Assembly: GCF_001639265.1 (NCBI RefSeq)
Contig: NZ_LWMT01000098.1
Coordinates: 1-64,000, forward strand
Origin: Methanobrevibacter filiformis
GTDB lineage: Archaea > Methanobacteriota > Methanobacteria > Methanobacteriales > Methanobacteriaceae
DNA: 64,000 nt
Reading direction: 5' to 3'
Position numbers and translations under genes: made by a program. Below, in pieces: positions 9,707 through 19,206 of the stretch (position 1 is the stretch's first letter; each line of letters begins with the position of its first letter). The notes under the pieces are model-generated. The model did no database searches, was not told the DNA's origin, and worked only from the letters and a program-made list of their open reading frames with translations.

Positions 9707-10002
9707 AAAATCACCTATAAATAAATTGAATATACTTAAGTTACTACAACTAACAATAAATAGCTATTTAGAAAATCATTAATAAACTCAACTATTGAAA
9801 ATGAAATAATGATTAGTACTAATAATAGTAATAATAGTACTAATATTAAATTAATAGCAATACTAATATTAATAATATTTACAATAAAATAAGTAAACTA
9901 ATAGCTAAATAGCTGATAAATAGTTAATAGATAAATAGTTAATAATCTATTAAAAATAGCTATCTAATATTTAAAGAAAATAAAATTGTTTAAATAATGA
10001 AA
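9707..10002. other. AT-rich gap with triplet repeats
   Basis: About 300 nt with AATAGT/TAATAGTAC-type short repeats (9820-9890) and several TAGCTA strings. No ORF is seen. Confidence 0.5.
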
Positions 10003-10305
10003 TTAATAATCAAATTCATTATTTGATCGGTATTGACTGTAATTTTTTGATTCATAAGAATTATTAGAAGAATTGTTAATTACAGTTTCATTTGTGTCAA
10101 AATTAGCAAGGATTTCTTCATTATTTGGCGCATCATTACTAAGTATCTCTTGAGTTACATTTTCAGTAGTATTAAGTTCAACTACATCATTATGCGCGTC
10201 TACTCCAGAAATTCCCATAGATATCCCAATTCCAGACCCACATCCAAATGCAACCAATCCTATTATTAAAAATAAAACTAATTTTCCTTCATTTTTAGAA
10301 TTCAT
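10003..10305 (-). CDS. Small membrane-anchored protein of unknown function
   Basis: I do not recognise this 100-residue protein. A short basic N-terminus is followed by one hydrophobic segment (about residues 9-31) containing a Gly-rich CGSGIGISMGISG stretch. The remaining ~65 residues are Asn/Glu/Ser-rich and acidic, with several NxS/T sites, and probably face outward. An excellent GGAGGT lies four bases before the ATG, which supports expression. It stands alone between two long gaps. A cell-surface or lipoprotein-like role is inference only. Confidence 0.65.
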   Translation of the reverse strand: MNSKNEGKLVLFLIIGLVAFGCGSGIGISMGISGVDAHNDVVELNTTENVTQEILSNDAPNNEEILANFDTNETVINNSSNNSYESKNYSQYRSNNEFDY

Positions 10306-11318
10306 GTTACCTCCGTTACCAATAGCTTAGTTAAATCTCATAAACCATTGATTTAAATATAATAACTCCACATTATCATTTTTGTTTTATTAATATTTTT
10401 AAGATTTTAATATAATTAATGAAATTACCTCCCTTGAAGAAGGATATCATAATTAACTTTTTATATGAGTAAACTCTTATATAATAGTAGTAGTAGAAAA
10501 TAGCTAAATGAATATCAACAGATACATCAAAATAATCCAATACCAACATCTATATTGATTAATATCAATAAATACAATTATAATCAAAGATTTACTAACT
10601 AATTTAAATTTATAAATGAATCAGTTAATACAAATTAACTAATTTATATATTAATTAATGGATTGATTGAATTTCATGAGCACTATCAAATTTATGTATG
10701 ATTAAATCAACACTAATACACAACAAATAATATAAATATATATTACATAACACCAACATGTATTATGTAATAGTATTATGTATTGATTGATAATAACATT
10801 TCTAACTATTTATATATTGTTAACTACTTATATACTTTGTTATATGTGTAAGTGTGTACACCCTGATATACTAAGAAATTTGTATTATCAAATGAACAAT
10901 GGCTAAAATAAAAACAAAGTATCACACTTTAATCAATTAGAAAATTAGTAAATAATTACTTTTAAGAGGAAAAGTTGGATTATTATCAAAACTACTGAAA
11001 ATATTCTAATTAAATAGACTTGAATAAAGAAAAACATCCTATGGTTAAATAATAAATTAATTTTAGAACATTAGTTAAAAAGAGTTAAAAAGATATTTCA
11101 AGCAATAAAGCACAGTGTATAATTTAAGAAGAAACAATACCAAATAAAGAATATATAAATAAATATTAATAAATTATAAAGAAAGAGTAAGTACATACAT
11201 ACACACATGAGTATAAAGACATATAATTAATTATACAAATAAATATGAAACTAAATAAATACATAATTGAGTACATAATTAGAAAAAAATATATATTTAT
11301 TAATACAAGTTAAATTAT
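10306..11318. other. 1-kb non-coding region
   Basis: One of the longest gaps. No tRNA-like GC-rich block and no credible ORF are seen. It contains a GTGTACAC palindrome near 10853-10860 and otherwise simple A/T sequence. The promoters of the flanking small genes must lie here. Confidence 0.5.
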
Positions 11319-11516
11319 ATGGTAAAAAATGAAGAAGTTGATAGACTTTGGAAGCTATCAGAAAAATCAAGAATGAATATATCACTTCCAAAAGAATTAG
11401 CTGAATGGTTAGATGAAAACGCATCTATCAATTGGAGACTTGATAAGGGCGCACGATCAAAAGAAGTCACAAAAATACTTTTAGAAGCTAAAAGAATGAC
11501 TGAAGAAAAAATTTAA
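11319..11516 (+). CDS. Small ribbon-helix-helix-like protein
   Basis: The 65-residue protein has a ribbon-helix-helix layout. A short strand RMNISLP (about 18-24) leads into an amphipathic helix KELAEWLDENA, a loop, and a second helix SKEVTKILLEAKRM. This matches CopG/Arc-type DNA-binding proteins, which bind operators as dimers. No toxin partner follows within 300 nt, so it is more likely a solo regulator than an antitoxin. The upstream sequence lacks a strong ribosome binding site. Fold assignment is by eye. Confidence 0.6.
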   Translation: MVKNEEVDRLWKLSEKSRMNISLPKELAEWLDENASINWRLDKGARSKEVTKILLEAKRMTEEKI

Positions 11517-11818
11517 AAAAAATAGTCAAAAAGTACACCATGTTTAATAAAATTGTATAAAACAAGGATAAATACAAAAATTAGATATAGATATAAAAAT
11601 AAACACGACAACTCTTTTTTAACAATTGATTACAATATTTAATAGCTATTTAGAAATAAAGTAATATTGATAATATTTATTTGAGTAATAGTAATAATAA
11701 AAATGATATTAATAATAAATATTAGAAAATAATACTGGAAAATGATGATATATAAAATATCATTAAAAAATAGAAAAACAGTATTTTAAAAATTAATATA
11801 AAGATATTAATAGATAAT
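11517..11818. other. Intergenic gap
   Basis: 302 nt between convergent genes. AT-rich with an ATAGCTAT copy at about 11642. Nothing else is seen. Confidence 0.5.
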
Positions 11819-13024
11819 TTAAGAAATTAATGCGTAAATAGCTGCTAAAATTACTGGAATAATTCCTAGTTGTCCAAAGCCGAATATTGCAAGAACATAT
11901 GATACAATAAAGACAAATAAGAAAACACCTATTATTTTAGATTTTTTATTTAGGATAAAATTTAATATAGTTCTAATAAATTCAGAAGGAATATAATAAG
12001 AATAAACCCCATTAGCAAGCTCAAAAATGACTAATGATAATGAACCTTGGATTTTAATTTCATCTGCAAGTTGTGCTCGTTCTCCTGCCTCTCTTCTACT
12101 TTTACCAATTCCTGCTCTGATTTTAGCACCATTATTTAGGACAAACCATGCTGAATCAAGTCCTGCACGAATAGCTAAGTCTTTGCTTGGGAATTCTGCA
12201 ATTAAATCATCACCACCTTGGCGATATCCTTCGATTTTACCATTACATTCTTGTTCTATGAATTTTTTAATACTTTCCATCAAGTCCACTAATTTATCTC
12301 TGCCATTTTTATTAATGAAGCTGGTTGAATCAACCATATCAATAAATAAGTAGTTTTTATTAATAGCTGAACTTCCTTCAGATTTAATGAATTTAGAATC
12401 AAGTACTAAAGCATATTCTCCACCTAACTTAGTAAATCCTATTCCTGGAACATTACCAACTTCTTTATTTAAGTTAATAGATCTCTCAATAGCTGCAGCT
12501 CCAGTCATTCCCACAGATGCTCTAACACTGATATTGTTATTTAACCCTATACCTACAAGTTGAATAGCTACTCTTATTGCATCATTTTTAGATAATAATC
12601 TTGAAACTATCTCAGTTGAGCTTTGTTCTACAATTTTTCCGTGTTCATTATGTATGATTTCAGAGAAGTGATTTATAATATTGTGGGGAGCAGATAATTC
12701 AATGTAAAGATAACGATCACTACCCATAATAATGTTACTTACAAGTGCGTATTCTTCAATCCTATTTTCAGCAGGTTTTAATTCATAGAATTTGTGGTTT
12801 TGAGGAATGTTTTCTGCACCAACATCTCGAAGCAGGTTATGAAAAATACTCTCTGTTGTTATTTCAGCTTTTTCTATTTCTAAAAGCATTGTTTTTGTGA
12901 AATTAAACATTTCAACATATTCAATTTCTAATGGAGTAGTTGGAAAATATTTAGTACCAATGCTGATAATCTCATATTTAGTTAATGCTTTGAAAATACT
13001 CCTAACTATCCTATTATTAGACAT
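11819..13024 (-). CDS. Membrane protein with GGDD domain related to GTP cyclohydrolase III / nucleotidyl cyclases
   Basis: A 401-residue protein of no established function. Residues about 226-330 look like the palm domain of archaeal GTP cyclohydrolase III and GGDEF/class III cyclases: a metal-binding Asp in LFIDMVDST (229), RQGGDDLIAEF (GGDD at 270-273) and KIRAGIGKSRREAGERAQLADEI, close to the corresponding segment of GTP cyclohydrolase III as I recall it. Residues about 145-215 may be a degenerate first half. Two C-terminal membrane segments (about 364-381 and 386-400) anchor it. Its GGAGGT lies in the last codons of the upstream NYN RNase gene, which it overlaps by 8 nt. A nucleotide-converting or nucleotide-sensing role is inference. 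Confidence 0.72.
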   Translation of the reverse strand: MSNNRIVRSIFKALTKYEIISIGTKYFPTTPLEIEYVEMFNFTKTMLLEIEKAEITTESIFHNLLRDVGAENIPQNHKFYELKPAENRIEEYALVSNIIMGSDRYLYIELSAPHNIINHFSEIIHNEHGKIVEQSSTEIVSRLLSKNDAIRVAIQLVGIGLNNNISVRASVGMTGAAAIERSINLNKEVGNVPGIGFTKLGGEYALVLDSKFIKSEGSSAINKNYLFIDMVDSTSFINKNGRDKLVDLMESIKKFIEQECNGKIEGYRQGGDDLIAEFPSKDLAIRAGLDSAWFVLNNGAKIRAGIGKSRREAGERAQLADEIKIQGSLSLVIFELANGVYSYYIPSEFIRTILNFILNKKSKIIGVFLFVFIVSYVLAIFGFGQLGIIPVILAAIYALIS

Positions 13025-14048
13025 TGAGATTACCTCCTTTCTCTAAGAAAATTTCGTAATCTCCAGGTTTTTCAAGTAGCATATCAACCTTAACTGAAAC
13101 AATTGGAAATTTCCATGACCCAATTCGTCCTGCAACAGTACTTGCAATATTACGAGAATTTTTCTTAATAAAAAGCTCATCATTAGTGTTTATTCTAATA
13201 TTCACGTTATAGTAAGACTCTTCCTCTACTTCATCAGAATATATAATATTCAAATCAAATTTATCAGGTTTCATGAACAAATCATTTCTAACGGCTATCA
13301 ATGGATTTTTATCTAAGTTTAATCTATCACCAATAGTAACAGAAATATTACCTGCATTTTTAACAGCCTCTTTATAGTTTTTAGGATTCACTAAAACAAA
13401 GATAACATAAGGTGCTGATGATTCAACATCATCAATCATATCTATTACTTTACCAAACATTGGTATTTTAGAAAAGACTCCTTCAATTTTATTACCAACA
13501 CCAGATCTTTGCGATTTATCCATTCTAAGCAATGCTTCTTTAGTAATATTAAGTGGACTAAAGTCAATTTCATTTTTATCTGTATAAACCTCTCGACGAT
13601 TGTTATCCAATTCAGATAATATATTGTCTGAAATTTTTTGAAGTATGTTTTTAACTTTTTTAGGCTTCTTAGTTTTACCTAAAATAATTCTATCATCCTT
13701 AAAAGAAAAAGGAATCCTCATATTATTAATATCATGAAATTCATCCCTAAATTCTCTAAACAAATCATTAGAAAGGATTTTAGCATTTTTTTCATTTGCA
13801 ATATTAAGAATATATTGATCAGCATTATGTCCTGGTTTAACTTGTTCAATTGTTTTCTCTTCAAGCAGTTGGTTGTATTTGTCTTTATCATCAATCTCAT
13901 GTTTTAATGATGCATCAGCTACAATGATGAATTCATTATTTTTCTGTTCTAATGCTTTCACTGCAGATAAGATATAATTTAATTTAGGTTTTGAATTTTC
14001 ATCTCGTTTATAACTCGCTACATTAGATGCATCTATAACAACTTTCAA
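13017..14048 (-). CDS. NYN/Zc3h12a-like (PIN-fold) ribonuclease domain protein
   Basis: The 343-residue protein opens with a PIN-like domain of the Zc3h12a/NYN type. Acidic residues are spaced as in that family: VVIDASNVA (Asp6, Asn9), VADAS (Asp45), NADQYI (Asp77) and LSNDLFREF (Asp95). The family degrades RNA in a metal-dependent way. The C-terminal ~200 residues are unrecognised and contain VESSAPYVIFVLVNP and a late VSVKVDMLLEKPGDYEIFL. Translation starts at TTG, with AGGTGAT just upstream. It overlaps the downstream GGDD-domain membrane protein, implying linked function. RNase activity is inferred from motifs. Confidence 0.75.
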   Translation of the reverse strand: MKVVIDASNVASYKRDENSKPKLNYILSAVKALEQKNNEFIIVADASLKHEIDDKDKYNQLLEEKTIEQVKPGHNADQYILNIANEKNAKILSNDLFREFRDEFHDINNMRIPFSFKDDRIILGKTKKPKKVKNILQKISDNILSELDNNRREVYTDKNEIDFSPLNITKEALLRMDKSQRSGVGNKIEGVFSKIPMFGKVIDMIDDVESSAPYVIFVLVNPKNYKEAVKNAGNISVTIGDRLNLDKNPLIAVRNDLFMKPDKFDLNIIYSDEVEEESYYNVNIRINTNDELFIKKNSRNIASTVAGRIGSWKFPIVSVKVDMLLEKPGDYEIFLEKGGNLNV

Positions 14049-14642
14049 AATATCACCTACAATGACATTATTAAAGATTTAGGAACAAATCTCCTAAAAA
14101 TTAAGTTTCCCATATATAAATCAATTTAATTAAAATAATTTTAGATTGATTATTAATTTAAGTATAAAAAAATGATTTAATTAATATCAAAACCAAGTAA
14201 AACTAATTTAAGTTAGTTAGATTTATACTAAATTATTTTAGGATATTATAAAACAATTATTTAAATGTTATTTCAAATCTCAATGATTATTGTTTTATGA
14301 ATAAATTACACATGATAAATACATATGAATACATATAATATACGATTTAATATTATTATTGAAGTATTCAAATTTATCATGAACAAAACTATGTTTATTT
14401 TGTATACTATAATAATATTTATTGATTACTACTATATTAATCTTTGTTATTATAAAAGTTACAAAAACAAAGTTATTTATAAAACAGCCCATAGATATCT
14501 AATCAAGAAATAAAATGTAGAAATAATCTATTATTAGTGAATTCACTGGAACATGATAGAATTAAATGTAAAGACCAATCATATTAAATAAAAATAGGAA
14601 TTACAATCAAAAGGTAGAGATAAATTAATAAAGAAATACTTT
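14049..14642. other. 594-nt intergenic region
   Basis: Lies upstream of the NYN gene and downstream of the phosphoesterase gene. Short overlapping ORFs on both strands (14295-14513) have hydrophobic low-complexity translations and no ribosome binding site, and are not accepted. No structured RNA was recognised. Confidence 0.5.
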
Positions 14643-15389
14643 TTAAAATGCTCTTTTAAGATTACCTAATGATATTTTAGCTCCATCAATTTGATTGAGA
14701 ATAGCATCAACACGATTTTCAGTTATATCATAAGTATTGAATGAATTTAAGCTTTTACCTCGTAATTTAGTTGAAGAAGTTGTTCCTGCACTAATAAATA
14801 AAGTATTTTCAAATTTCCACAGATAAGGAACATGTCTATGACCACACATAACAATATCAACATTATTATCAATTAAAGACTTTAAAACATCCCCTGCATC
14901 GGATAAAACACTCTTTTCACGACCAGTTGAAGGAATAGGAATTACATGATGATGAATAGCCACAATAGAAAACAATGAATGAGTAACAGCCTCATCAAGA
15001 ATATTTTCCATCCAAATCTGTTGAGCTCTACCTACATGTCCTTCATCAATATCAGGCTCACTACTATCTAAACCAATAAGAAGCATTTCCTCACCATTAT
15101 CAATTTTTCTTGCCCAGTTACGCTCTCCAATTATCTCCTCAAATGATTCATTGCCAACATTACGAGAATCATGATTACCTGGAATTGAAAATAATGGTGA
15201 TTTAAAAAGATTTAAATATTCTACAACTTCCAAATATTCAGAATAATAGCCTTTCTCTGTAAGATCCCCAGTTAATACAATTAAATCAGGCTTTAAGCTA
15301 TTAATCTCATCAACTATATAAAGTAATGAATCTTTATTAAATCCTTTGGTACCAACATGCAAATCCGAGATATGTGCTATAAATGTCAT
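14643..15389 (-). CDS. Calcineurin-like metallophosphoesterase (CpdA/Rv0805-like)
   Basis: A dinuclear-metal phosphoesterase of 248 residues. All family blocks are present in order: HISDLHVGT, LTGDLTEKG, IPGNHDSRN, AIHHHVIPIP and MCGHRHVPY. The layout matches class III cyclic-nucleotide phosphodiesterases of the CpdA type, although such enzymes often hydrolyse other phosphodiesters. It is upstream of, and on the same strand as, the NYN RNase and GGDD-domain genes, about 600 nt away. The ribosome binding site is weak. The actual substrate is unknown. Confidence 0.85.
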   Translation of the reverse strand: MTFIAHISDLHVGTKGFNKDSLLYIVDEINSLKPDLIVLTGDLTEKGYYSEYLEVVEYLNLFKSPLFSIPGNHDSRNVGNESFEEIIGERNWARKIDNGEEMLLIGLDSSEPDIDEGHVGRAQQIWMENILDEAVTHSLFSIVAIHHHVIPIPSTGREKSVLSDAGDVLKSLIDNNVDIVMCGHRHVPYLWKFENTLFISAGTTSSTKLRGKSLNSFNTYDITENRVDAILNQIDGAKISLGNLKRAF

Positions 15390-15430
15390 TTTATCTTTTT
15401 AGTATTGTTGTTAATATGATTTAATAGCTA

Positions 15431-15547
15431 TTTAATAATCTATTTTGATAGCTATTTATATAATTAATTTAATAATCTATTTTGATAGCTATTTATATAA
15501 TTAATTTAATAATCTATTTTGATAGCTATTTATATAATTAATTTAAT
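15431..15547. repeat. 37-bp tandem repeat, about three copies
   Basis: Three copies of a 37-bp unit (period set by a C at 15440, 15477 and 15514), each carrying TTTGATAGCTATTTATA. The array sits between the phosphoesterase start and the NAC stop, so it may overlap the phosphoesterase promoter. Confidence 0.9.
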
Positions 15548-15565
15548 AAAGACTTAATAAATTAA

Positions 15566-15916
15566 CTATTGATTTAATTTCAAAATAGCTTCTGCTAAAT
15601 CACCATTAGTAGATAATAATGCTTTTTCTGCTTCTTCTTCACTGACATTTCCTTGATTTGCAACCATTTCAATATCTTCTTTAGGAATAATTAATTCAGT
15701 CTCAATATCTACTTCAACAGCATGCCCTGTGATTTGATAAGTCTCCTGACCCATTACATTCATTAAATTAACTTCAGCATCAGAAATTATCAATTCCTTA
15801 TCTTCAAAACGAATAATAACTTCTTTAACACCAGGAAGATCTTGCATATTCATTCCCATCTTCTTCATTTGACGTTCCATTTGCTTTGCTTGTTTTGCAT
15901 TCATACCAGGTATCAT
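15566..15916 (-). CDS. nac: Nascent polypeptide-associated complex protein
   Basis: Archaeal NAC, a homodimeric ribosome-associated factor that meets emerging chains. The 116 residues contain the NAC beta-barrel (VIIRFEDKELIISDAEVNLMNVMGQETYQI, split here by ordinary family residues) and a C-terminal UBA domain (VSEEEAEKALLSTNGDLAEAI). The start MIPGMNAKQAKQMERQMKKMG at 15916 is chosen because GAGGA lies upstream and this is the conserved N-terminus. A longer in-frame extension to 15955 has no ribosome binding site. Confidence 0.93.
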   Translation of the reverse strand: MIPGMNAKQAKQMERQMKKMGMNMQDLPGVKEVIIRFEDKELIISDAEVNLMNVMGQETYQITGHAVEVDIETELIIPKEDIEMVANQGNVSEEEAEKALLSTNGDLAEAILKLNQ

Positions 15917-16125
15917 AAAAATCCTCAAAAAGTTATATAAAATATATAAAATCATTATTTAAACTAAATTATAAAATTTAAATTTAATTAAAGCTAATAT
16001 TTTTAACTAAAATATAAATTTAAATAAATATTAATCTAACAATATTCATTATAATTAATAGTATTAATATTATATATTAAACAATTTATAAATTTTTGTA
16101 TTACAAATACAAATGCGAAATTTAA

Positions 16126-16536
16126 TTACTCACTACACATCAATTCCCAATTTATTCCAAACTTATCAGTGAATAAAACATATAATGAGCTGAAAAATGT
16201 CGGACCCAAATCAATATGTACAGTTGCTTCTTCATTTAAACCATCAAAAATATAATTAACTTCTTCTTTAGTTTTTAGCTTAATAGCTAAAGCCATATTG
16301 TTACCAGGAGCATAATTTTCAGGAATATCAGAAAAAAGAAAAGTAGTATTATTTATAATCATTTCACCAATAAGAACCATGTTCTTTTCTTTATCATTCA
16401 TTGAGGCACTATCAAATCTTGATTCAACATCTTTATATTTAACCATTTTAAGATCAGAACCATTGAATAGATCTTTATATATTTTCATTGCTTCTTCACA
16501 ATTACCATTAAACATAACATGTGGTCCAACTACCAT
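16126..16536 (-). CDS. VOC-superfamily (PhnB/glyoxalase-like) protein
   Basis: The 136-residue protein belongs to the PhnB-like branch of the vicinal-oxygen-chelate fold. It opens GPHVMFNGNCEEAMKIYKDLF and ends FGINWELMCSE, the usual first and last blocks. Members of this branch include proteins misnamed 3-demethylubiquinone methyltransferases. The substrate is unknown. TGTGAT precedes the ATG. It appears monocistronic. Confidence 0.82.
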   Translation of the reverse strand: MVVGPHVMFNGNCEEAMKIYKDLFNGSDLKMVKYKDVESRFDSASMNDKEKNMVLIGEMIINNTTFLFSDIPENYAPGNNMALAIKLKTKEEVNYIFDGLNEEATVHIDLGPTFFSSLYVLFTDKFGINWELMCSE

Positions 16537-16746
16537 AAAATATCACATTCCAAATTGTTATTTAAAGTTTTATTTATAACTTCTGTAAAATTAAATATGC
16601 AAATAATTAAATAAAATAATATTTGAAATAATTTAGAAAAATAAGCTTCATATTATAGCATTTTTCTAAATAAAAAGAATATTAGAAATATTTAATTAAA
16701 AATATAATTAGAGTTTAAAAATCTAACCAGAATAATAGTTCATCAC

Positions 16747-16818
16747 GATTAATTGTAAGTCCTACTGTATATGATTAATTATGATTAATTGTAAGTCCTA
16801 CTGTATATGATTAATTAT
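16747..16818. repeat. 36-bp direct repeat, two copies
   Basis: Two identical 36-bp units (16747 and 16783), each holding GTAAGTCCTACTGTATATG, followed by the first bases of a third. The pair lies just past the 3' end of tgtA. Confidence 0.9.
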
Positions 16819-16849
16819 GATTAAACTATATATAAATTAGTTGCAAATA

Positions 16850-18829
16850 TTATATATTGCCTTTTCTAGTTTTTATTGCTTGTCCAACATTAAAATCCAT
16901 GATTTCATTATAATTAAGTAAAGATTTACCAAAAGCTAATAATTCATCATTTTTATTTACAATTAAAACTTCATCATTTGCTTTAATCTTTTTATCACAA
17001 TCAATGACAAATTTTGAGAAAACACTTTTACCTTCTTTTGCAAAGCTTTCAGAATCTTCATTTACGATTACTCTGTTATCTGGATATTTCATGATTCTAT
17101 GAAGTCTTCTTGCACCTTCAAGAGCAAGAACAAAAAAACTATCATGGGCGCGCATATTCGCCACAAGCTCTCCACTAGAGTAGACATGCCTAATTTTGCC
17201 TGTTTTTTTACTTTTTTCTATTTCAATCTTACCTTCAAAAAGTGCTTTTCCTGCTCCTTTTCCAAATTGATAATCTGCAATAGCTATTATTTTCTCATGA
17301 TCTGTTAATTTAAATTTAACTTCATTTGATTGAGGATGTATAGTAAATAAACCTAAATTAAATTTATCAACAACTTTATTATGTACCAATGTCTGAGAAT
17401 AGTTCATTTCAATGAAATTTAATATAAAATCTTCTACAAATTCAAGACTTTCAATATCTGAAATTTTTGGAGATTCATTTTGAGATAATGGATAAACTTC
17501 ATCAATATTTAAAGGTATTAAGCAAAATGGGATGTCTGCAACCATAAAATCGGTGTTATCTAAATCAATATCCTTTTCTTCACCATAAACATAGAAATCT
17601 CCAAGATCATTTTGTAAATATTTTGAATAAGGTTTTCTGGAATTAGGTAAAATAACAAGATTTTTCTTTTTATCCATATTATTTAATTTATTTAAATGTC
17701 TTCTAATTTCAGGACGAGCTAATGACTCAGAACCAGTATAGTAAAATGCAGATTTTTTAACTCTTGGATCATAAGTTTCCAAATCGTCCGAATACTCTTT
17801 AAGTCTTCGATAAGCATCAAGAAGCATTGGATGAACCCTACATCTCTCCTCAACAAGTTCCATCAAATTTCCATCATAAATAGCTTGTTTAATAAGCCTT
17901 ATTTCTGCAAAACTCACATTTAAATTATGTTCAGCTATTAAGTTCACTCTTTCTTTTTTATCCATATTTCTTAAATCATCAGGAGTATACTTTGTGCATA
18001 TTTCACATGAACAAGGCATTTCTTGTAAGTTCTCTAATTTATATGTTCCCCTTGTTGTTAAAAACCTATCATCTTCTGCATACAATATATAAGCTGCTGA
18101 ATCAAACAAATCACAGCCCATTGCAACAGCCAAAGCAAATATCATAGGATGACCTGCACCCATGAGATGTCTTGGTTTAGAATCTGGAAGATGTGAAATA
18201 GAACTCATTACAACATCCACTAAATCAGAATAATGATACATTTCCATTAATGGAACAACTGCACCAATAGGATACAAATCACAATCAAGCTTTGAAAGTT
18301 CATCCGCACAATAGGCTCGAAGTTCAGAGAAAGTTGAACCTTGAACAACAGAATTTAGAAGCATTTTAATATTATGTTCATCCTTATATTCTTTAGCTTC
18401 TTTTGCCCTCTCTAATGTCACATCCATATCAGATTTTGCCTTTTCAAATGTAACATAAGGTGCTGTTGGAATATCTAATGATGTGCCAATGTCTGTTTTT
18501 ATTAACTCCTGAAATTCCATAACTTCTTCATTGGATATATCAACATCACCATATACAGAAAGCTGGAATGAGCCAGAATCAGTCATAACAGGACCATCAA
18601 AATTAATTAAATTATGAACTCCATCTTCAATAGCTATTTGCTTTAAATTTTCATCTTTATAAATTAAATAAGCATTTGTAATAACAATTTCTGCACCAAG
18701 CTTACCAACATCTATTGTTTGCTTTCGAGGATGTATAACTGGCATTAAAGCTGGAGTTCTGACCTCTCCATGTGCTGTTTTTAAAATTCCTATTCTCCCT
18801 TTAGCATCTTTACTTTTTATTTCAAACAT
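16850..18829 (-). CDS. tgtA: Archaeosine tRNA-guanine transglycosylase TgtA
   Basis: Exchanges G15 of tRNA for preQ0, the first step to archaeosine. At 659 residues it is full length for the archaeal enzyme. The catalytic TIM barrel has MTDSGSFQL (82-90), GAGHP, LFDSAAYILYA (probable nucleophile Asp243) and a zinc site CSCEIC (Cys273, 275, 278) with a His further on. The C-terminus carries a PUA domain (DEVLIVNKNDELLAFGKS). GGAAGGGATATC precedes the ATG. It stands alone between two gaps. Confidence 0.95.
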   Translation of the reverse strand: MFEIKSKDAKGRIGILKTAHGEVRTPALMPVIHPRKQTIDVGKLGAEIVITNAYLIYKDENLKQIAIEDGVHNLINFDGPVMTDSGSFQLSVYGDVDISNEEVMEFQELIKTDIGTSLDIPTAPYVTFEKAKSDMDVTLERAKEAKEYKDEHNIKMLLNSVVQGSTFSELRAYCADELSKLDCDLYPIGAVVPLMEMYHYSDLVDVVMSSISHLPDSKPRHLMGAGHPMIFALAVAMGCDLFDSAAYILYAEDDRFLTTRGTYKLENLQEMPCSCEICTKYTPDDLRNMDKKERVNLIAEHNLNVSFAEIRLIKQAIYDGNLMELVEERCRVHPMLLDAYRRLKEYSDDLETYDPRVKKSAFYYTGSESLARPEIRRHLNKLNNMDKKKNLVILPNSRKPYSKYLQNDLGDFYVYGEEKDIDLDNTDFMVADIPFCLIPLNIDEVYPLSQNESPKISDIESLEFVEDFILNFIEMNYSQTLVHNKVVDKFNLGLFTIHPQSNEVKFKLTDHEKIIAIADYQFGKGAGKALFEGKIEIEKSKKTGKIRHVYSSGELVANMRAHDSFFVLALEGARRLHRIMKYPDNRVIVNEDSESFAKEGKSVFSKFVIDCDKKIKANDEVLIVNKNDELLAFGKSLLNYNEIMDFNVGQAIKTRKGNI

Positions 18830-19206
18830 GATATCCCTTCCTTAATTTAATAATACCTTAATTCAATAATAGTTAGGCAGTATTTTATTTATTATATGTT
18901 AACTAGATATTAGGTTAATTAATCAAATTAAATATCATTAGTTCAATACTACCTACTAATAAATTTTAAACAAAACTATTTAAATCATTCTTAAAATTCA
19001 AATTAAGAATATTACACGATTAAAAAATTATTTCAAAGATAAAACTATAATTAAATCAAAATTAAATAATTTCAAAACATGCTAAAATTTCAAAACAATG
19101 ATAAAAATAGAATAATTATGAAAATTATTCTTTGAAAATTATTCTTAATAAACTATTTTAATTAATCTATAACACATATCTTATTTATAAACTATCATTA
19201 ATTGAA
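18830..19206. other. Intergenic gap
   Basis: About 375 nt of AT-rich sequence containing the tgtA promoter. Loosely matching arms TAGGCAGTATT (near 18873) and AATACTACCTA (near 18942) are separated by some 60 nt. No ORF is seen. Confidence 0.45.

Noticed and set aside
11819-13024. Diguanylate cyclase annotation for the GGDD protein
   Set aside because: The sequence around GGDD and the AGIG block resemble GTP cyclohydrolase III more than bacterial GGDEF domains. c-di-GMP signalling is not expected in these archaea.
14295-14513. Overlapping short ORFs on both strands
   Set aside because: Low-complexity hydrophobic translations, no ribosome binding site and no recognisable family. Typical chance ORFs in AT-rich DNA.
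15431-15547. Possible CRISPR array (37-bp repeats)
   Set aside because: Units are contiguous with no unique spacers, and no cas operon is present.
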